64,000 nt of DNA from Megascapheus bottae (lineage: Eukaryota; Chordata; Mammalia; Rodentia; Geomyidae): NCBI GenBank assembly GCA_024803745.1, contig JANJXV010000152.1, positions 2,221,501-2,285,500 of the forward strand, in the 5' to 3' direction. Shown piece after piece: positions 55,240-64,000 of the stretch (the stretch's first letter is position 1; every line of letters starts with the position of its first letter). The position numbers and the translations under genes are program-made. The notes below the pieces were generated by a model. It did not search any database, was not told where the DNA came from, and saw only the letters and a list, made by a program, of their open reading frames with translations.

Positions 55240-58200
55240 CTAACTCTCAATATCAATGGACTTAACTCTCCAATTAAACGGCATAGGCTGTCTAGTTGGA
55301 TCAAAAAGCAAGAGCCATCATTCTGCTGTCTTCAAGAGACACATCTTACCCCCAAAACAATCATCTTTTGAAAGTGAGAGGTTGGAATAAACTCTATCAA
55401 GCTAATTGCCCCCATAAACAGGCTGGAGTTGCCATCGTCATATCAGATACAATAGACTTCAAACTAAAATTAGTAAGAAAAGACAAAGAAGGTTACTACA
55501 TACTACTCAATGGATCTTTCCTCCAGGAAGACATAACGATCCTAAATATTTACACACCCAATCCCGGAGCTCCAAACTTCATCAAGCAAACTTTACTTAC
55601 ACTGAAACCATACATAGATTGAAATACAGTGATTGTTGGTGAGTTTAACACACCACTCTCACCTATGGACAGATCAACAAGGCAAAACTCAACAGAGAAA
55701 CCTTAGAACTGAACAACAATATAGACCAACTAGATCTAACAGACATCTGCAGAATATTCCACCCAGTAACAAAACAATATACGTTTTTCTCAGCAGCACA
55801 TGGAACATTTTCCATAATAGACCACATCTTAGGCCATAAAACAAACCTGGACAGATTCAGAAACACTGAAATTACTCCATGCACACTCTCAGACCATAAA
55901 GGCATCAAATTGGAGCTGAACGCATATCTCCACCACATAAAACCCTGCAACTCATGGAGACTGAACAACACATTGTTGAATCAAAAACAATGGGTAATCG
56001 AAGAGATCAGAACAGATATCCAACTGTTTATGAAATTTAACAATAAGGAGCACACAAATATCAACTCCTTAGGGACACAACAAAGGCAGTACTCACAGGA
56101 AAATTTATAGCGCTGAGTGCCTACAACAGCAAGTTGAAAAAATGGCAAACTAACTAGTTAATGCCTCACCTTAACCTCCTGGAAAAAGAGCAACAAACCA
56201 ACCCTAAACCCATTAGCAGAAAGCAAATTATTAAAATCAAAGCCGAATTAAATGATTTGGGATAAAAAAAAAACTATAGAAAGAATCAACAAAACAAGGA
56301 GTTGGTTCTTTGAAAGAATTAACAAAATTGACAAGCCCTTAGCAAATCTTACCAAAAAAAGAAGGGAGCATATCGAAATAAACAAAATCGCACATGAAAA
56401 TGGTAATATCACGACAGAAATTACCAAGATCCAGAATATCATGAGGGAATACTTCTCAAAGCTTTACGCCAACAAATTTGAGAATCTAGAAGAAATGGAT
56501 GAATTCCTAGACAATATTAACATACCCACACTGAACCAAGAAGAGCTAACCCAACTCAACAGGCCTATTTCAATCTCTGAAATAGAAATGGAAATTAGAC
56601 AACTTCCACTTAAAAAGAGCCCAGGGCCAGATGGATTCACAGCTGAATTCTATAAGGTCTTCAAAGCAGATCTCACACCAATACTCCTCAAGCTCTTCAA
56701 CGAAATTGAAAATGAAGGTTCTTTACAAAACTCATTCTGTGAAGCCAGTATATCCCTCATCCCCAAACCAGACAGAGATTCATCAAACAAAGAGAACTAT
56801 AGACCCATTTCTTTGATGAACATCGATGCAAAACTTCTCCACAAAATACTGGCCAACGGTCTACAACAACTCATCAAAAAATTATACACTATGATCAAAC
56901 TGGATTCATCACAGGGAGGCAAACCTGGTTCAACATACACAAATCAACTAATATAATTCAACACATCAACAGGAGCAAGGACAAAAATCACATGATTGTC
57001 TCAATAGATGCGGAAAAGGCATTTGACAAGATCCAAAACCCCTTTATGTTAAAAGATGTGGAGAAACTAGGAATCCATGGAACATTTCTCAATGTAATAA
57101 AGGCTGTGTATGAGAAACCCACTGCTAGTATTATACTTAATGGTGAAAATCTAAAGCCATTCCCTGTAAAATCAGGAATGAGGCAAGGATGCCCACTCTC
57201 TCAACTCCTTTTTAACATAGTACTAGAATTCCTAGGCAGTGCAATAAGGCAAGAAGCAAGCATAAAGGGGATCCAAGTAGGGAAAGAGGAAATAAAACTA
57301 TCCCTCTTTGCAGATGACATGATTCTGTATTTAAAGAATCCTATAGACTCTACTCCCATGTTCCTTGAGCTGATTCAAAGCTTTGGAAGGGTAGCAGGCC
57401 ATAAAATCAACCCTCACAAATCAACTGCCTTCCTTTACGCCAACAGTGAGAGGAACGAGGCAATAATCAGGAAAGAAACTCCTTTCACAATAGCCTCAAA
57501 GAAAATAAAGTACCTAGGAATTAGCTTAACTAAGAATGTAAAGGACCGTTTAGATGAAAACTTTAAAACCCTAAAAAAGGAAATTAAAGCAGAACTAAGG
57601 AAATGGAAAAACCTCCCATGCTCCTGGATTGGAAGAATCAACATTGTGAAAATGACAATCTTGCCAAGGACTATCTACAAATTCAATGCAATACCCATCA
57701 ACATCCCAATGTCATTCTTTAAAGAAATAGAAGAGGCAATTCAAAATTTCATATGGAATAATAAAAGACCCCGTAAGCAAAAACACTCCTTAGCAGAAAG
57801 AACAGCGCTGGAGGAATTTCAATTCCAAACTTTAGACTCTATTACAGAGCTATAATTCTCAAAACAGCTTGGTACTGGCACACGAACAGGCCTGAAGTCC
57901 AATGGAATAGAACTGCGGACCCAGATATTAAACCACAGTCCTATGGCCACCTAATCTTTGACAAGGGAGCCAAAAAAATAGAATGGAAGAAAGATAGCCT
58001 GTTCAACAAGTTGTGCTGGCAGAACTGGTTAAGCACCTGCAGAAAACTCAAGTTGGATCCTTCTTTGTCACCTTGCACTAGAATTAACTCCAAATGGATC
58101 CAAGACCTGGAGGTAAAAGCTGACACACTGAAAAGTTTACAGGAAGGAATAGGAGATACACTAGGCCTCCTTGGCACAGGTCGAAACTTTCTTAATAAGG

Positions 58201-59053
58201 ACCAAGAATCACAACAAATCAGAGAAAGGCTGGATAAGTGGGACTGCATTAAACTGCAGAGCTTTTGTATGGCAACGGATATAGCTAGTAAACTAATCAG
58301 GAAGCCTACAGATTGGGAGAAGATCTTCACCAACCAAACAATGGAAAAGGCCTCATATCTAAAATATATCAACAACTCAAAAAATTGAATCACTCCAAAA
58401 CTAACCTCCAAAGTAACACCCATCCCATTAAAAAATGGGCCAAAGACTTAAAGAGAGTCTTCTCTGAAGAAGAAACAAAAATGGCCTATAGACACATGAA
58501 GAAATGCTCAACATCTCTGGTCATAAAAGAATTGCATATCAAAAGAACTCTAAGATTCCACCTCACTCCAGTTAGAATGGCCAGGATCAGGAAAACGAAT
58601 GACAACAAATGCTGGAGGGGATGTGGCCAGAAGGGATCACTACTTCACTGTTGGTGGGAGTGCAGACTCGTTCAACCACTATGGAAAGCAGTGTGGCAGT
58701 GCCTCAAAAGGCTAAACATAGAACTCCCCTATGACCCAGCAATTCCACTACTTGGCATTTACCCAACAATCCAGAAACAAGGGCATACTAAACCAACTAG
58801 CACAACAATGTTCATTGCAGCGCTATTCACCATAGCAAAGTTATGGAACCAACAAAGATGTCCCTCAGTTGATGAGTGGATCAACAAGTTGTGGTATTTG
58901 TACACAATGGAATTCTATGCTGCTGTCAGAAAGAATGACATCGCCCCATTTGTTAGGATATGGAAAGACTTAGAAAAAATCATATTAAGTGAAGTAAGCC
59001 AGACTCTAAGGAACTTAGGCTCAGTGGTTTCCCTCATTCGTCATAATCAGTAG
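55240..59053 (+). pseudogene. L1 ORF2 (endonuclease-RT), multiply broken
   Basis: Blocks in order: an endonuclease start (NINGLNSPIKRHRL near 55250), a frameshift near 55340-55370, GVAIVISDTIDFKLKLVRKD, and GEFNTPLSPMDRS near 55640. RT follows with [18 protein letters not shown] (56600-56650), [36 protein letters not shown] (56992) and [12 protein letters not shown] (57300). The C-terminal cysteine motif [18 protein letters not shown] lies near 58610-58670. At least four frame changes or stops separate them. The end is the TAG after SLIRHNQ. Confidence 0.93.
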
Positions 59054-59474
59054 AAACCTTAGGCTCTACTAGCAGAGATTTGCAATAGAGCAAAAGGCCA
59101 TATATAAGGCCATATAATGTGAAGCTAATTGAAAGGACCTCCAGGATATTGAAACAAAAGCCATATAATGAATGATTGTTGTCCTTAATGTACTATGTTG
59201 TCTCTCATCTCCTTTGCTGTCCCTTGGTTATCCCATATTGGTATAGTATCTCACTTTGTTATGTGATATATTGAATTTATTTGTATTTGGATATTTGAAA
59301 TTTGATAGGGAAGGGGGGAAAACCAAGACGGGTGGGGGGTGTGGGGTTGGAGGGAAATGGGTACCAAGATATGTGAAAGGTTATCAATGTATGTGAATTA
59401 ATGCCCCTTCTACCTGGCAAATATCATGTAACCCTTTTACTAATTACAATAAAAAAATGAAAAAAAAGAAAGTT

Positions 59475-60065
59475 GTAGTGTGTGGGGAGGATGATGGGAT
59501 CAAATACATTTCTTCTTAGAAATTTACTTCATCTGGTTGCCCTGGATTTTCCTGGCGTTCTTCTTAGAGAAAGGCCTGTTATACTGGATTTGTGGCTTGG
59601 CAAAGATCTAGCATGTACATCTTCGAGTAAGACATCCACAACTTCCATGCCTGAGGCTCGAGTTTCCTGACCTTTGGCAACAGCACAGCAACATCTTTCT
59701 TCCTCCTGAGCCACAGGACAAGTGAGCTGGCTTGAGCTGGTTGTTAGTTACAGTGGCTTGGTTACCAGGGTTCCATATTCTGTTCCATTGTGAGGGAGGC
59801 AGGGTCACCTTTCAGGGCCCAATGACCAAAGATCCTTGCTCACAGAAGACCTCACCAAAGACATACTGGAGGCTGAATCTCTCCTCCAATCTCACAATAT
59901 ACATGTGGATGTAGTAAACAGCACACCTTATTTGTCCATTCCCAATGTCTTCCACTAGGCCCAACTACCAGTCTGGTCTCAGGCTCAAGGAGCCTTTCTT
60001 AGGTAAGATCAAAACTTAACGTCAATATTGCCCTCATCCTTTACAAAACATTTGCTTCACAGTGC
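59475..60065 (-). pseudogene. RalGDS-like exon 1 and 5' flank, fragment (copy 2)
   Basis: Duplicate of 52046-52640. Exon 1 runs from ATG at 59694 to a donor-like boundary at 59528. The base before the GT has changed (GATGAA/GTAAAT instead of GATGAG/GTAAAC). It has the same in-frame TAG as the other array copy. Confidence 0.7.
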
Positions 60066-60107
60066 CTACTCTGGCTGCATTTTGCCACTTATCGAATTGT
60101 TTTTTTT

Positions 60108-60296
60108 GTTTTTGCTAGTCTTGGGACTTGACTTCAGAGTGTGAACATTGTTCTTGGGCTTTCTTTAGGATTTAGCTGTCCCACCGAGCCACAGCACCAC
60201 TTGCAGTGTTTTCTATGTATGTGGTAATGAGGAATCAAACCTGTGTCTTTTTGCGTGGTAGCCAAGTACTCTACCACTAGGTCAAACACACAGGGC
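60108..60296 (-). mobile_element. SINE, IDL-Geo type (copy 2)
   Basis: Duplicate of 52675-52868 with small differences (for example CACTTGCAGTGTTTTCTATG). Confidence 0.85.
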
Positions 60297-60530
60297 ATCT
60301 TGCACATATTTTTGACGTCAATCTACTAGGATATTATTAGCTTTCTGTATCCTAATCAATTTTTCCTGATGATTAGCTTTGCTGTCATGTGTAAAAAATG
60401 CAACAGGGAAAAACACAGAAGAATTAGTGAAATTTAAAAAAAAGCATTACACACATAGATAAGTGTTCATTCTTTGTAGGAGAAAGGATATTTTGATATG
60501 GTGATGATGACTTTATAATTACTATGTCAG

Positions 60531-60730
60531 GGTTGAGCGTTTGACATAGTGGTAGAGTGCTTGCCTAGCATCCATGAAGATCTGGGTTTGATTGCTCAGT
60601 ATCACATAGATAGAAAATCTAGATGTGGCACTCTGGCTCAAGTGGCAGAGGGCTAGACTTGAGAAAACCCGAGGACAGTGCTCAGGCCCTGAATTCCAGC
60701 CCCAAGACTGGCAAAAAGATAATAGAAAAT
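60531..60730 (+). mobile_element. SINE, IDL-Geo type (copy 2)
   Basis: Duplicate of 53106-53305 with point differences. Confidence 0.88.
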
Positions 60731-61398
60731 AAAAATGCTTTTTACGAGCTAATTCACTCACAGCATTGGCTTCTGAAATCTTCGCTTCTGCATCTTGTGA
60801 AATACCCCTTTCCCTCAACGGAGACAAGAAAAACAGATCCATCCCATGGTCCACTGTGAGGCCACTGGTTGGGCTATGAGCTAGTCGTGCAGCAACACAT
60901 AAGTTTTATTCTAATACTTTCCAAACTTTGTACTCAAAGATGCTACCTACTTACCAACCTAGGTCAGTTATCCTTATGCTATACCTTTTCTTCATGACTA
61001 CAATATTCTTACACTCCTACGTTAATCCTCTTGTACCTCCCCTGACCTCTCTCATTCTTTTTTTCTATCTCTGGACCTCTGCTCGTCTTTCAACCCTTAT
61101 ACTGCACGGATCTACACTTGATGGCTGTTGAGCAATATTGTATATGTAGGTGGTTAATTATTCTCTAGGCTCAGAGGGACTTAAAGACAATAGAGATTGG
61201 ATTGAGAGGCCTATTGTTTTGGGTATAAATCGCTTATCAGTGGTTGTATTAGACTGGTCTGTAAGTGCACAAAAAGAAACAGTGATAATACCAATCAAAA
61301 CTTGTGAACATCTAGTGTCTGCCAGCTACAGAGGTCTAGGTTGGTTATATCTGAAAAACTGTAATCGTATTTAGTAGTAATCTTGCTCCCATTTTCAA
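60731..61398 (+). other. Segment before L1 ORF1, copy 2
   Basis: Duplicate of 53306-53973. Its origin is unclear for the same reasons. Confidence 0.4.
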
Positions 61399-62586
61399 AT
61401 GGGCAGAACAAGAAACTCAAGAAAAATGTCAAATCAAGAAACAACATCCCCCACCCAATGTAAACAGACAATGGAACAGTCACTGGCACACCTAGAGGAG
61501 AGTCTTCCAAGTGCTACACAAATGCAATTGATAAACATCATTAATGGAAAATGTGAAAATATAAAGAAAGAGATAATGGAGGAAGCCATAGCTGAACAAG
61601 AGGAAAGCATAAACAAGGTGATAAGTGAAAAAGAAGAAGCCATAAAGGAGGCAATAATAAAGGTTTTTCAAAGAAAGATGGATGAATTCATAGAATCCAC
61701 AAATAAAAACGTGACCAAACTCCAGCAAATATCCAAAGAAAATAAAGCTACTGAGCTAACCACTCAAAAGGAAATCAAGGAGATAAAGAAATCCATACAT
61801 GATCTAAAACAAGAGATGCAAGGCATCAAAAGGGAGCATTTAGAAGCAAGGGCGATGAAAAATAAAGTAGATAGCTTTGATAGCAGGTTAGACAATGCAG
61901 ACGAGAGAATTTCCGGGGCTGAAAATAATTTAGTTATTTTAGAGAAAGAACAGAAAATGAGTCAATCCAAATCTAGGAAAATTGAGACAGCGCTTCAGGA
62001 GGTCCAAGATACAATTAGGAAGCCTAATTTAAGGCTAGTTGGTATTGAGGAGGGCGTGGAGAAAGAGGTCAATGGTATTGGAAATATACTTCAGTGAATC
62101 ATCTCTGAGAATTTCCCAAATATCCAGAAGGGCAGGCCCATCCAGATACGAGAAGCGTTTAGAACCCCAAACAGACCTGACCAGAAAAGAACATCCCACC
62201 GCCACATTGTGATCCGAACTGGATCAAAAGAAATGAAAGAAAAGATCGTAACGGCACCCAGGGAAAAGGGATCAGTAAACTATAAAGGCAAACCAATCAG
62301 AATAACCTCAGATTTCTCAGCAGAGACCATGCAAGCACGAAGTGACTGGAAGCATATATGTCATGCCCTTAAATCAAATAACTACCAACCAAGAATACTG
62401 TACCCAGCTAAGCTCTCATTCATAACTGAGGGAACAATAAAAACATTCCATTCCAGGGAAAAGCTGCAACAATATGTCGAAACAAAACCAACACTACAGA
62501 GAATTCTCAAAGATGCTCTATACATAGAAAACCAAAAGAAATGCAATATAGGGAAAGAAATGGCACCTAAACAGCATACAATCTAA
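61399..62586 (+). pseudogene. L1 ORF1 (copy 2)
   Basis: Same layout as 53974-55161, but the breaks differ. A TGA follows GNILQ at about 62095, where copy 1 has GGA and stops three codons later. The C-terminal part (62209-62586, including ITSDFSAETMQARSDWKHIC) is open and has TAC where copy 1 has a second stop. Confidence 0.9.
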
Positions 62587-62664
62587 GGACCACAAGAACT
62601 GTCAAGACACAGGCCCTACTAAAAGCTTTTAAAAAATGGTAGGAACTAATAAATATCTCTCAAT

Positions 62665-62983
62665 CCTAACTCTCAATATCAATGGACTTAACTCTCCAAT
62701 TAAACGGCATAGGCTGTCTAGTTGGATCAAAAAGCAAGAGCCATCGTTCTGCTGTCTTCAAGAGACACATCTTACCCCAAAACAATCATCTTTTGAAAGT
62801 GAGAGGTTGGAATAAACTCTATCAAGCAAACTGCCCCCATAAACAGGCTGGAGTTACCATCCTCATATCAGATACAATAAACTTCAAACTAAAATTGGTA
62901 AGAAAAGACAAAGAAGCTGACTACATACTAGTAAAGGGATCTTTCCTCCAGGAAGACATAATGATCCTAAATATTTACACACC
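62665..62983 (+). pseudogene. L1 ORF2 start, truncated endonuclease
   Basis: Endonuclease sequence including NKLYQANCPHKQAGVTILIS and DYILVKGSFLQEDIMILNIY, cut at the duplication edge. The frame changes near 62770-62790, as in copy 1. Confidence 0.88.
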
Positions 62984-63432
62984 CTTTTGAAGATTCTCAA
63001 AAGATTGAAGATTCTGCCAGTGTAAGTTAGATTCCGGCATTGATATTAAATAATGCAATGAGTAGGGATTTATATTTGAAATATCACTGTTGACAAAATC
63101 TAACACACATTAGCTTAGTATTTGCTTTTGATTTCCCAAGAAGTTCAGTACAAGCTAACATGTGTGGCATATATCGACTGGGAGAAATGATTCAGAATAT
63201 ATGACTCATTTGAACAGGAATCAGAAAAGATACAGAAGCAGGATACCCATATTGTGATAAATTGTATCTTTTGCATATTTTGTGTTTGTTATTAATTCCA
63301 TTTGTGATGTACATTTCTAGGTAAAAACTTTTAAAATGTTTCCAAACAATTTGTTATTTCAACAGCAAAAAAAGACATTTATATGCCTGATAAAATTCAC
63401 AGAATCCAAATTTTTCCATGTTATCTTTTGTT
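62984..63432. other. Unassigned sequence right of the array
   Basis: It starts TTTTGAAGATTCTCAAAAGA, then TTGAAGATTCTGCC, a small internal repeat at the junction. No gene or repeat is recognised. Confidence 0.4.
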
Positions 63433-63672
63433 TTTTGTTTTTTGTTTTTGGTGGGTCATAGATCTTGAACTCAGCCTGGGCACTATCCCTGAGCTCTTCA
63501 GCTCCAGGGTACCACCTTACCCTGGAGCCAAGCCCCACTTCACATTTTCTAAAGGTAAATTGGAGATAAGAGTCTCAGGTCTTTTTGTGCCAGGATGGCT
63601 TTAAACCTTGATCCTCAGATCTCAGCCTCCTGAGTAGCTAGGATTATAGAAGTGAGCCACCACCCCATCATG
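63433..63672 (-). mobile_element. SINE, B1-like + Geo dimer
   Basis: (TTTTTTG)n tail, CATAGATCTTGAACTCAGCC, GGTAAATTGGAGATAAGAGT and GAGTAGCTAGGATTATAGAA. Confidence 0.88.
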
Positions 63673-63685
63673 CTCAGCTTTCTGT

Positions 63686-63868
63686 TTTTTTTAAACAAGC
63701 CCTTTGCCTGGAACTCGGTCTGAGCACTGTCCTTCAGCTTTCCTCAAGCCTAGTGATCTTCTACTTGAGCCACAGCACTACTTCTGGTTTTTTCTGTGTA
63801 TGTGGTACTGCGGAATTGAACCTTCGTCTTCATACAAGCACTCTACAACTATGCCAAACTCCCAGCCC
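63686..63868 (-). mobile_element. SINE, IDL-Geo type
   Basis: TGGAACTCGGTCTGAGCACT, CTACTTGAGCCACAGCACTA and the IDL complement ending CTATGCCAAACTCCCAGCC. Confidence 0.85.
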
Positions 63869-64000
63869 CTCCACATTAGTTTTTATGATAGATCTTTCCA
63901 TGCATCTAGGATGGCTAGAAGTCCTTCTTGAGTTTCCCAAGATCAGGGAGTATAGGTGTGTCCCATCCTGGGTGGCTACATAACCATTGTTTAGGGTACA

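Larger units (their letters stand above)
49661..55562 (+). repeat. Tandem duplication, copy 1 (partner 57082-62983)
   Basis: From ACATTTCTCAATGTAATAAA onward this 5.9-kb stretch recurs about 7421-7425 bp further on with only scattered differences. Equivalent points are 50014/57435, 52104/59529, 53097/60522 and 53974/61399. It includes an L1 3' half, a RalGDS-like exon fragment, two SINEs, an unassigned segment and an L1 5' part. Confidence 0.95.
53974..59470 (+). mobile_element. Near-complete L1 (middle of the array)
   Basis: Contains ORF1, ORF2 and a 3'UTR with a G-rich tract (GGGAAGGGGGGAAAACC near 59310) and a poly(A) tail at about 59447-59468. Both ORFs carry stops or frameshifts, so it is not autonomous. 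Its 5' boundary lies somewhere upstream of 53974 and could not be fixed. It straddles the junction of the tandem duplication, so it is the only L1 of the array that is continuous from ORF1 to the tail. Confidence 0.93.
57082..62983 (+). repeat. Tandem duplication, copy 2 (partner 49661-55562)
   Basis: The second copy starts inside the middle L1's RT region and stops abruptly at 62983 within the endonuclease part of the next L1, after ATATTTACACACCC. Sequence beyond is unrelated to L1. The unit length is about 7421 bp and the array holds about 1.8 units. Confidence 0.95.
61399..62983 (+). mobile_element. L1 5' part, cut off in ORF2 (end of array)
   Basis: Contains ORF1 and the first few hundred bases of ORF2. 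It ends at 62983 without a 3' half or poly(A) tail, as expected of a duplication breakpoint and not of retrotransposition, which truncates 5' ends. Confidence 0.93.

Noticed and set aside
1..64000. A novel intact multi-gene system
   Set aside because: Every long frame resolves to L1, retroviral pol/gag/pro, SINE or low-complexity sequence. No cluster of intact, unexplained genes exists here.

Overview
This is eukaryotic, mammalian nuclear DNA, almost certainly from a rodent. It is AT-rich, lacks dense open reading frames, and is filled with LINE-1 (L1), SINE and endogenous retrovirus sequence. The commonest SINEs are dimeric. One type has an ID/tRNA-like left half and the other a 7SL/B1-like left half, and both share the same right half. 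The first type matches the published description of the IDL-Geo SINE of Geomyoidea (kangaroo rats, pocket mice, pocket gophers), so I infer a geomyoid rodent. I see no intact host gene, tRNA, rRNA or CRISPR array.
Layout. 1-24 kb is intergenic sequence with old L1 pieces, scattered SINEs, a clean solo LTR at 12477-12924 inside a SINE, and a rearranged L1 at 14.1-17.6 kb. The L1 has its 3' end on the minus strand, an inverted ORF2 block, and a GC-rich 5'UTR on the minus strand. 24.2-31.0 kb holds decayed, intron-containing pieces of a RalGDS/RGL-like Ral-GEF family in permuted order: catalytic-domain exons first, then a first exon, REM-domain exons and a linker. This looks like the tail of one pseudogene copy followed by the head of another. 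31.4-34.5 kb is a SINE pile-up with a GA microsatellite.
34483-43543 is a class II (betaretrovirus-like) endogenous retrovirus on the minus strand. It has two 422-bp LTRs, a 6-bp target duplication, a lysine-tRNA primer site and defective gag, pro and pol, with no recognisable env. Its gag matrix region lies in the opposite orientation to the rest, so the provirus carries an internal inversion of about 0.7 kb.
43.7-49.5 kb contains SINEs and a head-to-tail series of three L1 3' ends. 49661-62983 is a 7.42-kb unit present about 1.8 times in tandem. The unit contains one nearly complete L1 (ORF1 at 53974, end near 59470), a minus-strand fragment of the RalGDS-like first exon, two SINEs and an unassigned AT-rich segment. 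The last kilobase is unique sequence plus two SINEs.
Nothing here forms a working pathway. The window is best read as a record of retrotransposition, duplication and pseudogene decay. The most informative items are the inverted gag block in the retrovirus, the tandem L1-centred duplication, the permuted RalGDS-like remnants and the sense-antisense-sense L1. All family assignments come from reading motifs by eye; no database search was run.
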